Shown here: positions 24,722-32,153 of the stretch, piece after piece
Layout: every line of letters starts with the position of its first letter
Position numbering within the stretch: the stretch's first letter is position 1
Assembly (NCBI GenBank): GCA_020052235.1
Contig: JAGVPM010000041.1
Coordinates: 1-42,508 of the forward strand
Direction of reading: 5' to 3'
DNA from: Candidatus Goldiibacteriota bacterium
GTDB taxonomy: Bacteria; Oederibacteriota; JAAXVQ01
DNA: 42,508 nucleotides
Position numbers and translations under genes: made by a program
The notes under the pieces: generated by a model
What the model saw: the letters and a program-made list of their open reading frames with translations, nothing else
Told to the model about the DNA's origin: nothing
Databases searched by the model: none

Positions 24722-26848
24722 TCAACGTTCATACAACCAGAGAATGCTTGTGACACCCCGTGGATAATAGCGCGCGCCGACTGCCGCACCATTCAACATT
24801 TGATCACTCCAGCCCCAGTACAGGCTTTTGGGGTGCAAAAACCAACTAAGATGTGCGTGGTCCGCTTTTTTCCCCTGTTCGTCCCAATCGATTCCCAAAA
24901 TTCGTCGGCTGATGAATTGGGTCAGATAAATTTTACTGGGCCAAGAGTTGTCATCCTCGGTAGTCAGTTTCCAGCCCCCATCCTCGAAGAGGCAAGCGCC
25001 GGGCACTAAAATGGTTTTTAAATGTTGCCGAAGCGCATTTAGTAAATTTTTAAACCGGCCGTTGAAATCCAAAGCGTCGGAGCAGCCGGCAAACAAAGGA
25101 AAAACTAACCCTTCAATGGCCGGAATGATCTTGGCCGTGTTTATGGTTTCACCGTTTTCCGGAAGGATGGCCGGCAGGTAGTTGTCGGGCAATTGGTGAC
25201 GCAAAATCGTGGCCGCGCAGCGTTCGGACTGTTTTCCGGCTTCTTCCGCCTCGCGCGGGCATTGGAAATGTTTGAATGCTTTTTCTAAAACTACATACGC
25301 AGCCCAGGCTTTCACGGCAAGGTACAGGCTGTTGCGGGCCTGTTTAAGGGAAAGTCCTTCGCAGTCGTAGGTGGTGATTTCCGCACCCAGGCCAGTACGG
25401 CTGCTGTCCAATCCCATGATACCGTTTCTTTGTTCGGCGTGGGGGTGGTCTCGGTGCAACAAGCTTTGCAGGCCCTCCTTTAAGAGTGGGAGGTTGGTTT
25501 TCAACCAGGATTGATCCTGCGCGCCTTCGGCATAGACCGAAGCGGATAAAAGCCAGTTTAAAAGTTGCTCGTGGGTCATGTGGGAAAAACAACCCTTGAG
25601 CCCATGGCATTCGTACGCGGAAAAATTTGGACGGGAAAAGACATTGGCCACGCCCATATCGTGTGTGAAGCTCAATCCCCCGGGATGTTCGACGGAGTCG
25701 CCGGGGAAGCGGACTTGGTCGTAGTACCTGTAGTCCTTGGCATAGCGGTCTAAAACATTGCGTACGGTCCAGGGATGCATCCGCATTTCATAAAACAAAT
25801 GGTCCACGGCGAGGTCCAAGGTATTAATCATGCGGTATTCGCCCTCGTTTACGATCCACAGGGGTGTGTCGCCCTCGGCGAGCAATTGGGTGCTGCCGGT
25901 ATAGCTGCGGACAGCATGCGCCAGCATAAATTTTTGTTCCCAAGAGAGCGGTGAAGACTCCCATTCAGCATCCGAAGCCAGAGCTGCCAGTTTAAGGGCT
26001 TCGAAATGGTCCAGGGCATATTTGGCCACGGCTTCGATGTCCGAAAAAAAGCGGGTGTAAAAATTGACGGCGTCTAAACCCGCGGTTATGAATCCTCCAC
26101 GGTAAAAGCAGACCGCGAAGCGGAAGGTTTTTTTCTCTCCCGGCTCAACCTGCATGATCAGGCCGCCTAATCCGCCCAAACCAAACCGGTAGAGATCCGG
26201 ATTTTCCAAAGTCAGCAGTTCTTCCATGGTAAAGGCCAATCCGGAATAAATAGTTTCATCTTGGCTGGCAATTAAGGTGTGGCGGCCTTGTCCAATGGCT
26301 TGGAAGGGTGTGCGGTCTGAGGTGCCGTTTTTGACATGCCGCATGGCTGTATAAGGGTCAGAGCCCATGTAGCCAAAAAAGGCCTTGCGCGGTTTGTTCA
26401 CCCGAGTGTTGTCCACCGTGATCTCCACTCCCACAGCCGGAAGTAACGCAGTCTCTAATTCGTCTTTAAGCCCCAAAACAGGATCCGGGATCGGCTGTAG
26501 TGGGGAATAAATAGTGAACGCCAAATCACCGGCCCGCCAGGTGTCGGTGGAAAGTTTGAACTCGCGGTGGATGGCTTCGTCTGGAAAAGGAATCATCACC
26601 GCTTGAGCGGAAGGGTTGGGTGAATGCGGGTTCGTCTCATAGCGGGCCCGCTCGTCGGCCGTCAGCGCGTAAAAGGGAAAGGCTTCAAAAATGTTTTTTT
26701 CAGCCTGCTCCAAGCCGATGTAAAAATTTTGGTCCGCCGGTTTACTTAGCTCAGTCCCAAGTCCGCCGGATGCCCCCCGGCATCCGAGCGTGAACGTGGA
26801 AAAGGCCCCTTGCGGTGCATGATGGGCATTGAAAAAGATTGTGCTCAT
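24722..26848 (-). CDS. xynB: GH52 beta-xylosidase
   Basis: 708 residues, no signal peptide, ribosome site AAGGAG. The protein matches GH52 enzymes along its whole length: FFNAHHAPQGAFSTFTLG at the N-terminus, DTWRAGDLAFTIYSP, FFGYMGSDPYTAMR, SFTHDMGVANVFSRP, HMTHEQLLNW, KIIPAIEGLVFP and YYPRGVTSILWL at the end. The nucleophile is Glu335 in VNEGEYR and the general acid Asp495 in EITTYD. Both residue numbers agree with those known for the Geobacillus enzyme XynB2, so the gene aligns almost without gaps there. GH52 enzymes are retaining beta-xylosidases that release xylose from xylobiose and short xylo-oligosaccharides in the cytoplasm. The gene is convergent with the GH5 gene and divergent from the CBM lipoprotein/ABC genes. 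Confidence 0.95.
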   Translation of the reverse strand: MSTIFFNAHHAPQGAFSTFTLGCRGASGGLGTELSKPADQNFYIGLEQAEKNIFEAFPFYALTADERARYETNPHSPNPSAQAVMIPFPDEAIHREFKLSTDTWRAGDLAFTIYSPLQPIPDPVLGLKDELETALLPAVGVEITVDNTRVNKPRKAFFGYMGSDPYTAMRHVKNGTSDRTPFQAIGQGRHTLIASQDETIYSGLAFTMEELLTLENPDLYRFGLGGLGGLIMQVEPGEKKTFRFAVCFYRGGFITAGLDAVNFYTRFFSDIEAVAKYALDHFEALKLAALASDAEWESSPLSWEQKFMLAHAVRSYTGSTQLLAEGDTPLWIVNEGEYRMINTLDLAVDHLFYEMRMHPWTVRNVLDRYAKDYRYYDQVRFPGDSVEHPGGLSFTHDMGVANVFSRPNFSAYECHGLKGCFSHMTHEQLLNWLLSASVYAEGAQDQSWLKTNLPLLKEGLQSLLHRDHPHAEQRNGIMGLDSSRTGLGAEITTYDCEGLSLKQARNSLYLAVKAWAAYVVLEKAFKHFQCPREAEEAGKQSERCAATILRHQLPDNYLPAILPENGETINTAKIIPAIEGLVFPLFAGCSDALDFNGRFKNLLNALRQHLKTILVPGACLFEDGGWKLTTEDDNSWPSKIYLTQFISRRILGIDWDEQGKKADHAHLSWFLHPKSLYWGWSDQMLNGAAVGARYYPRGVTSILWLYER

Positions 26849-26877
26849 ATGTAGAAAGACTCCTTAGGCAAAAAAAA

Positions 26878-26931
26878 ATGTGACATAGTATAATGAATTT
26901 AAAAATATTCAGCAAACTATTTTTGTCACAT
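26878..26931. repeat. Inverted 8-bp repeat flanking the GH52 promoter (operator-like)
   Basis: ATGTGACA at 26878-26885 and its exact inverse TGTCACAT at 26924-26931 lie on either side of the GH52 promoter core. The first covers the expected transcription start; the second abuts the -35 box. Such placement fits a repressor binding as a dimer at each site or bridging them. The regulator is unknown and is not encoded in the window as far as seen. Confidence 0.5.
26887..26915 (-). promoter_or_regulatory. Promoter of the GH52 gene
   Basis: On the minus strand, TTGCTG (26915-26910) and TATACT (26892-26887) are 17 bases apart, about 40 bases upstream of the GH52 start codon. It is the only good match in the gap on this strand. 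Confidence 0.6.
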
Positions 26932-26944
26932 AAATTAAAGTTTC

Positions 26945-26973
26945 TTGACATAAATAAAGCCAGTGGTTAGCAT
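26945..26973 (+). promoter_or_regulatory. Promoter of the CBM lipoprotein gene
   Basis: An exact TTGACA at 26945-26950 is followed after 17 bases by TAGCAT at 26968-26973, about 70 bases upstream of ATG 27042. It is divergent from, and close to, the GH52 promoter, so the two may share control. Confidence 0.55.
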
Positions 26974-27041
26974 AGTGGGATAATTTTTAGTCCGCTTGAG
27001 TAGAATGGGCATCATCAATTTTTTCGGGGAGGAACCAATTT

Positions 27042-27662
27042 ATGAATAAAATTTTTCGTCTGATCAGTGGTGTTTCATTCTTGGTCGTGTTTTCCGCTTG
27101 CGCGCAAAACACGACCAAGAATGAAACTGCGGGTTTGTTTTTGACCAATAATCCGGATTTTGACTGGCAGATTATATTGGATTCGACCAATGGCGGTAAT
27201 TCGACGGGCGAGGTGAAAAAAGTGGACGGCCGGACCAATCAACCCAGCGCCATCCGGCTGGATTATGTTTTGAAGGAAAAATATCAATACCGGAATGTCA
27301 TAGCCGCGCTCATCTTTGGCAAGGTTCAGGATTGGTCGCAGAGCAATGGTTTGAAATTTTGGTTAAAAGGCAGCGGTCATAAATTGAGAGTTGTCCTGAT
27401 CACACCCGCGGTAAATGACTATGATTTCCATGGTTTTGTGCTGGATGCGACGCCCGCGGAGTGGAAGGAAATCACAATTCCTTTTTCCGCCATTAAACAG
27501 GAAGGTTGGGGGAAACCCGTAGCGTTTAATCCCGCCCAGATACTGGAATTGGATCTGAAAACTGCTTCCGCCCAAAAGGATGAGAAAGGATTCTTTTTGG
27601 TGGATGATTTTCGGGTGATCAATGATCCCGTTTCGAAGGGTGTCACAGAGACTGTCAAATAG
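27042..27662 (+). CDS. Lipoprotein with CBM11/CIA30-like domain
   Basis: 206 residues with a GGGAGGA ribosome site and a lipoprotein signal peptide (lipobox FSAC, Cys about residue 21). The mature domain shows the CBM11/CIA30-like order found in the 13503 and 14196 products: SNGLKFWLKGSGHKL, W-EITIPFSAIKQEGWG and a final GFFLVDDFRVI strand. The sixty-odd bases encoding the signal peptide end and mature start contain a perfect inverted repeat (27072-27127), described separately. The gene stands between the GH52 and ABC importer genes and has its own promoter. It probably holds a sugar polymer or oligomer at the membrane for the importer; the ligand is not known. Confidence 0.75.
   Translation: MNKIFRLISGVSFLVVFSACAQNTTKNETAGLFLTNNPDFDWQIILDSTNGGNSTGEVKKVDGRTNQPSAIRLDYVLKEKYQYRNVIAALIFGKVQDWSQSNGLKFWLKGSGHKLRVVLITPAVNDYDFHGFVLDATPAEWKEITIPFSAIKQEGWGKPVAFNPAQILELDLKTASAQKDEKGFFLVDDFRVINDPVSKGVTETVK
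27072..27127. repeat. Perfect 22-bp inverted repeat inside a coding region
   Basis: Arms 27072-27093 and 27106-27127 are exact reverse complements with a 12-base GC-rich loop (27094-27105). They begin 30 bases after the start codon. In mRNA they would fold into a very stable hairpin right after the initiation region. The symmetry also explains a mirror-like open frame on the other strand. Confidence 0.85.
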
Positions 27663-27727
27663 ATTTAAAACTGTCCGGGCGCACCTGTTGATGGCCGGCA
27701 TCCTTATTATGAAATTTTAAAAAAAAC

Positions 27728-27755
27728 TTGACAATGAGCAATCATGTTGTATATG
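27728..27755 (+). promoter_or_regulatory. Likely promoter of the ABC importer operon
   Basis: An exact TTGACA at 27728-27733 is followed after 16 bases by TATATG at 27750-27755. It overlaps an upstream in-frame ATG (27744), which supports the downstream GTG at 27813 as the true start of the binding-protein gene, giving a leader of about 50 bases. Confidence 0.6.
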
Positions 27756-27812
27756 ATCTGCACATTCATGTTTGATACCGCCGGGTTTAACCGAGGGAAT
27801 CAAGGGGGAAAA

Positions 27813-29099
27813 GTGAAAAAAAGTCTGGCTTTTTTGAGCATTGTATTATTGCTTTTTTCTAATTCGGCTTGTACCTCAAAAAAAGACGCCAAAACCGAAT
27901 TGCGCTTTGTTTTTTGGGGTGATCTTTCCGAAATTCAAATCATTAATAATATTGTGAGCGAGTTTGAACGAGAAAATCCGAAAATCCGGGTCAAACTCGA
28001 ACGCTCCCCTAGCGGTGCCCCTTATATTGAAAAGCTTTTGACTCAATTTGCCGGCGGTATGGCGCCGGACGTTGTTTTTGTGGAAGTTAACAATTTCGTG
28101 AATTTTGCGCAAAGAAACGTTTTGATGAATTTGTCCGAGTTTATTTTCTCCGATGACAGTTTCAAACTGGAAAATTATTATCCTGAAGTTCTTTCCCGTT
28201 TCAGCGTGGACAATAAGCTTTTTGTCATTCCGCGTGACACGGCGCCGATTTGCTGCATTTATTACAATAAAGATCTGTTTGACGAAGCGGGTGTGCCATA
28301 TCCCAAGGACGAGTGGCAGTGGCCACGGGATTTTTTGCAAATTGCCCAAAAATTGACAAAAACCGACGCTTCCGGGCGGATCACCCGGTTCGGTTTTGTG
28401 GATGACTGGAGCTTGTGGGATGCCTTCGTTTTAAGCAACGGCGGGAATTATGTGGATGATATTAAAAATCCGACCCGTATCACCTTGGATTCCCCCGAAG
28501 CTTTGGCTGGCTTTCAGTTCCGTCAGGATCTTATTTATAAATATAAGGTTATGCCTTCGCCTTCGCAAATGTCCTCCACGGGTGGGGTGGGAAGCGCGGA
28601 TTTGTTCATGACCGGCAAAGCCGCTATGTTTTTAAGCGGGATTTGGAAAACGCCTTATTTCCGCGATATTAAAAATTTTGACTGGGATGTGGTTCCGTTT
28701 CCCAAGGGACCCACCGGCATTCGGCGATATTCAACGGGTGGTTCCGGATATGCCATCACTAAAACCTGTAAAAATCCCCGCGAGGCCTGGAAGTTGGTTA
28801 AATATCTTTGCGGACGGGAAGGCCAGGTGCAATTGGCGAAAACAGGTTTGGCCCAACCAGCTAACATGGAAATTGCCAAGTCTGAGTACTTTTTAGACGG
28901 CCAAAAACCGAAAAATAAAGGCATGCTGTTGGAAGCGGTTAAATATGTGACTTACTCACCCTATATGGACCGCTGGAATGAATTTTTAATTGCCTATTTG
29001 AACCCGGCGCTGGACAAAGTATGGGCAGGTGAAAAAACACCGGAAGAAGTATTGAAAGAAGTGGTCGCCAAGGCCAACAAGGAACTGTTCAAGAAATAA
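27813..29099 (+). CDS. Sugar ABC importer, substrate-binding lipoprotein (family 1)
   Basis: The GTG at 27813 is chosen over the upstream ATG at 27744 because it has AAGGGGGA just before it and starts a proper lipoprotein signal peptide (lipobox SNSAC), while the ATG lies within the promoter. The 428-residue product has the layout of family 1 binding proteins: ELRFVFWGD, then FERENPKIRVKLE, FAGGMAPDVVFVE, DTAPICCIYYNKDLFDEAG, GKAAMFLSGIW and a C-terminal lobe with PREAWKLVKYL. These proteins deliver mono- or oligosaccharides to MalFG-type permeases, which are encoded directly downstream. The bound sugar is not evident; xylo- or cello-oligosaccharides would fit the neighbours. Confidence 0.9.
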   Translation: MKKSLAFLSIVLLLFSNSACTSKKDAKTELRFVFWGDLSEIQIINNIVSEFERENPKIRVKLERSPSGAPYIEKLLTQFAGGMAPDVVFVEVNNFVNFAQRNVLMNLSEFIFSDDSFKLENYYPEVLSRFSVDNKLFVIPRDTAPICCIYYNKDLFDEAGVPYPKDEWQWPRDFLQIAQKLTKTDASGRITRFGFVDDWSLWDAFVLSNGGNYVDDIKNPTRITLDSPEALAGFQFRQDLIYKYKVMPSPSQMSSTGGVGSADLFMTGKAAMFLSGIWKTPYFRDIKNFDWDVVPFPKGPTGIRRYSTGGSGYAITKTCKNPREAWKLVKYLCGREGQVQLAKTGLAQPANMEIAKSEYFLDGQKPKNKGMLLEAVKYVTYSPYMDRWNEFLIAYLNPALDKVWAGEKTPEEVLKEVVAKANKELFKK

Positions 29100-29115
29100 T
29101 TCTTTGGAGTGTAGG

Positions 29116-30012
29116 ATGAAATCAAGTCAGCTTGAATCCGTTTGGGGCTATATTTTTATTTTTCCTTGGATTTTAGGGTTGCTTTTTTTTACAGCCGGCC
29201 CGATCATTGCGTCCATGCTTTTAAGTTTTTGCGAATGGGACCTGATTACTCCGATTAAATGGGTGGGCTTCCAAAATTATATTAAAATGTTCACGCAGGA
29301 TCCGCGGTTTTGGAAAAGTTTGTACAATACATTTTTCTACACTGCGATGAGCGTACCCCTGCAGTTGGTCGCTGGTCTCACAATTGCCGTATTGATGAAT
29401 CAGCAGGTACGCTTCATTAAAGTATTTCGTACGCTTTTTTACTTGCCTTCGGTAACCGCAGGCGTGGCGTCTTCCATTATCTGGATGTGGCTTTTTAACC
29501 CGGACGTAGGATTGATTAATTATTTCCTGTCGATGTTTGGCATTCACGGCCCCCTCTGGCTGGCGAGCGAGTTTTGGGCTAAACCGGTTTATGTGATTAT
29601 GAGTTTGTGGGGTGTTGGCGGTGGCATGCTGATCTATCTGGCCGGACTTCAGAGTATTCCGGCCGCATTATACGAAGCGGCATCCATCGACGGGGCCAAT
29701 TCTTTTCAAAAATTTATCCATGTCACTCTGCCCATGCTTTCACCCATTATCTTCTTTAATTTGGTTATTTTGGTCATTCAATCATTCCAAATATTCACGC
29801 AGGCTTATGTCATGTCAGGCGGTTCGGGTGCGCCGGCGGATTCCACGCTTTTTTATGTTGTGTATTTGTACCAGATGGGCTTCCGCTTTCATCAAATGGG
29901 ATATGCATCGGCCTTGGCATGGATTTTATTTTTGATCATCTTGGGGGCGACTTTGCTCCTGTTTCGTTTTTCGGGTTGGGTTCACTATGAAGGAAACACC
30001 AAAGGCAAATAA
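29116..30012 (+). CDS. Sugar ABC importer permease, MalF/UgpA type
   Basis: ATG 29116 with GGAG six bases upstream is preferred to the in-frame TTG at 29104. The 298-residue product has six predicted membrane helices, beginning with WGYIFIFPWILGLLFF. The cytoplasmic EAA loop that docks the ATPase is clear: EAASIDGANSFQKF from Glu187, followed by LP. It starts 17 bases after the binding-protein stop and is followed 14 bases later by the second permease, so the three form one operon. Confidence 0.92.
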   Translation: MKSSQLESVWGYIFIFPWILGLLFFTAGPIIASMLLSFCEWDLITPIKWVGFQNYIKMFTQDPRFWKSLYNTFFYTAMSVPLQLVAGLTIAVLMNQQVRFIKVFRTLFYLPSVTAGVASSIIWMWLFNPDVGLINYFLSMFGIHGPLWLASEFWAKPVYVIMSLWGVGGGMLIYLAGLQSIPAALYEAASIDGANSFQKFIHVTLPMLSPIIFFNLVILVIQSFQIFTQAYVMSGGSGAPADSTLFYVVYLYQMGFRFHQMGYASALAWILFLIILGATLLLFRFSGWVHYEGNTKGK

Positions 30013-30026
30013 AGGGGTCGGTAGCA

Positions 30027-30899
30027 ATGGTCGATTTTAATCTCAATCAAGCAGCTTTAACCAGAAAAAAGATCAAAGGAATCATCATTCTTGGGGTTAT
30101 CTGCCTTTTCGGTTTTGTCATGCTGATTCCCTTTCTATGGATGATCTCGACATCATTAAAAATTTCAACCGAAGTTTTCGCCACGCCCCCGCAGTGGATA
30201 CCTTGGCCACCCCAGTGGATAAACTATCTATCCGCCTGGGCGCCCAAAGGTTTGCCGGAGACCTTCAACACATATTTGAAGAATACCTTGATCATCACGT
30301 TTTTCAACACCCTGGGGGCCATTGTTTCCTCCTCCTTTGTAGCATTCGGGTTTGCACGGCTCAGATTCAAAGGCCGTGATTTTCTGTTTATCCTGCTCTT
30401 GGGAACTATGATGATTCCCGTCCAGGTGACCATGATCCCCCAATTTATCCTGTTCCGCTCTTTGGGTTGGATCGATACGTTTTTGCCTCTGATCGTACCA
30501 AATTTTTTCGCGATTAGTGCGTTCAATGTGTTTTTACTGCGTCAATTTTTCATGACCTTGCCGCCGGAATTGGATGAAGCTGCATTGATTGACGGATGCA
30601 GTTATTTTGACATCTATTGGCGCATTATTATGCCGCTTTCCTGGCCAGTAGTGGCCACAATTGCCGTATTCAGTTTCGTTTATAATTGGAATGATTTTTT
30701 AAATCCCTTGATCTATTTAAATTCCTCCCAGAATTTTACACTTGCGCTGGGTCTGCAGACCTTTACCACGGTTTACGGGTCCAGTTATCACCTCATGATG
30801 GCGGCGTCTATGCTAATGCTGCTTCCCATTATCGTCGTATTCTTCATCGGGCAAAAATATTTCATCGAAGGTATAGCCACAACCGGCTTAAAAGGCTAA
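30027..30899 (+). CDS. Sugar ABC importer permease, MalG/UgpE type
   Basis: 290 residues with six helices. The N-terminal part has the family block PFLWMISTSLKISTEVF, and the EAA loop is present as EAALIDGCSYFDIYWRIIMPL from Glu184. It pairs with the upstream MalF-type protein to form the membrane channel. No ATPase gene follows, which is common for this importer class, where one MsmX/MalK-type ATPase encoded elsewhere serves several importers. Confidence 0.92.
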   Translation: MVDFNLNQAALTRKKIKGIIILGVICLFGFVMLIPFLWMISTSLKISTEVFATPPQWIPWPPQWINYLSAWAPKGLPETFNTYLKNTLIITFFNTLGAIVSSSFVAFGFARLRFKGRDFLFILLLGTMMIPVQVTMIPQFILFRSLGWIDTFLPLIVPNFFAISAFNVFLLRQFFMTLPPELDEAALIDGCSYFDIYWRIIMPLSWPVVATIAVFSFVYNWNDFLNPLIYLNSSQNFTLALGLQTFTTVYGSSYHLMMAASMLMLLPIIVVFFIGQKYFIEGIATTGLKG

Positions 30900-30916
30900 A
30901 TCACCAGGAGGATCCA

Positions 30917-32068
30917 GTGAAGCAAGACGCAACACCGTTTATTTCTATTGTTTGTCCAGTACGCAATGCGGACCGGACGATCGCTAAGACTTTTGAATAT
31001 TTTTTCAACATTGATTATCCCCAAGATCGCTTTGAAATCATTATTGCCGACGGTGGTTCCACGGATGAAACCGTTGCCATTACTAAAAAATGGGCGAAAG
31101 CGCACCCACAGATCGTGCTGGTGGAAGTGCCCAACTGCGTCTCACCCGGGTTTGCGCGCAACGCGGCCTTGAAAATTGTCAAAGGGGAGTACATCCTGTT
31201 CACGGATGGCGACTGCGCCCCGGAGAAAGACTGGGTGACCAAGCTGCTGAACCCGTTTAAGCTGGATCCAAAAATCGGCATTGTGGGCGGCGAGATTCTT
31301 ACGCTGCGGACGGACATGAACAACTTCACGGAAAGCTACTGTGAACAAGTCCGTTTTTTAAGTGTGGCCGGGCGTTGCGGCGTGCGGGAAAACGGTTTCA
31401 TGCCGGAAATCAAAAATTACGATCCCCACGAAGTCAATGGTGGTGATTGGTCGCCTTTTTTCGCTACGGCCAATCTGGCGATTTCCAAAAAAGCCCTGCA
31501 GGACATTGGCGCCGAATTTTGGCATGAGATTACCGGCGAGGATGTGGATTTTTGCATCCGTGTGCAGTCTAAGGGCTACAAATTATATTTTGCCGTGGAC
31601 GCGGTCGTCAAGCACATGCACCGTGTTTCACTGGAGAGCTACCTGAAGCAGTGGCACGGTTATGGTTATGGTCATCCGCTGCTGATCCAGAAACATGCCC
31701 GGAACCGTTTTGAGATTATCTTGCAGTACGGTAAAAAGAGGAGCATTCCGCTGGCCTTGCCTTTGGGGAAGGGAATCATGCATATCGGCGACTATCATCT
31801 TATGCACTTTTTCGGCCTGTTGTTCATCTTGGGCCTGATTGCCTGCGCATTTTCCCGCAGTGCGCTTCTTTCCTATCTGACACTGGGCAGCTTCCTTCTG
31901 GGATCGTTTTTTCTGTATCGTTATTTCCGGCCTTGTTTTAAGCTCAAGCCTGGTTCAAAATTTTTTAGCTGGTGTAAAATTCGGTACCTGACCAACCGCA
32001 GCTTCATCAAGGGAGCTTCCCAAGGTTCGAAAAAATTTGGGCCTATTTGCATTGAAGGCAGCTGGTAA
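30917..32068 (+). CDS. GT2 family glycosyltransferase with C-terminal membrane segments
   Basis: 383 residues, GTG start with AGGAGG upstream. The GT-A domain shows SIVCPVRNADRTI, an ADGGSTDET block, FARNAAL and the metal-binding TDGDC (Asp97, Asp99). The acceptor-side motif GEDVDFCIRV contains Glu208/Asp209, and a KQWHGYGYGH block stands where processive enzymes have QxxRW. Two or three helices lie near 285-335, so it is anchored in the inner membrane. Such enzymes move sugars from nucleotide sugars to lipid or glycan acceptors. It follows the permease gene by 17 bases and is closed off by a terminator, so it is part of the importer operon; why a transferase sits there is not clear. Confidence 0.85.
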   Translation: MKQDATPFISIVCPVRNADRTIAKTFEYFFNIDYPQDRFEIIIADGGSTDETVAITKKWAKAHPQIVLVEVPNCVSPGFARNAALKIVKGEYILFTDGDCAPEKDWVTKLLNPFKLDPKIGIVGGEILTLRTDMNNFTESYCEQVRFLSVAGRCGVRENGFMPEIKNYDPHEVNGGDWSPFFATANLAISKKALQDIGAEFWHEITGEDVDFCIRVQSKGYKLYFAVDAVVKHMHRVSLESYLKQWHGYGYGHPLLIQKHARNRFEIILQYGKKRSIPLALPLGKGIMHIGDYHLMHFFGLLFILGLIACAFSRSALLSYLTLGSFLLGSFFLYRYFRPCFKLKPGSKFFSWCKIRYLTNRSFIKGASQGSKKFGPICIEGSW

Positions 32069-32092
32069 GCACTGGATTTTGTAGGCGATTTT

Positions 32093-32123
32093 AAGCTCCC
32101 TGCGGCTTTGCTGCAGGGAGCTT
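32093..32123 (+). terminator. Rho-independent terminator-like hairpin
   Basis: An 11-bp perfect stem (32093-32103 with 32113-32123) and a nine-base loop are followed by CATTTTATCT. It lies 24 bases after the GT2 stop and separates the importer/transferase operon from the GH94-glgA genes. Confidence 0.65.
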
Positions 32124-32153
32124 CATTTTATCTATAAGGAATAATTAAAAGTT

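Noticed and set aside
26987-27238. Minus-strand open frame with a sequence resembling the plus-strand lipoprotein
   Set aside because: The likeness comes from the perfect inverted repeat at 27072-27127; there is no ribosome site and no family match.
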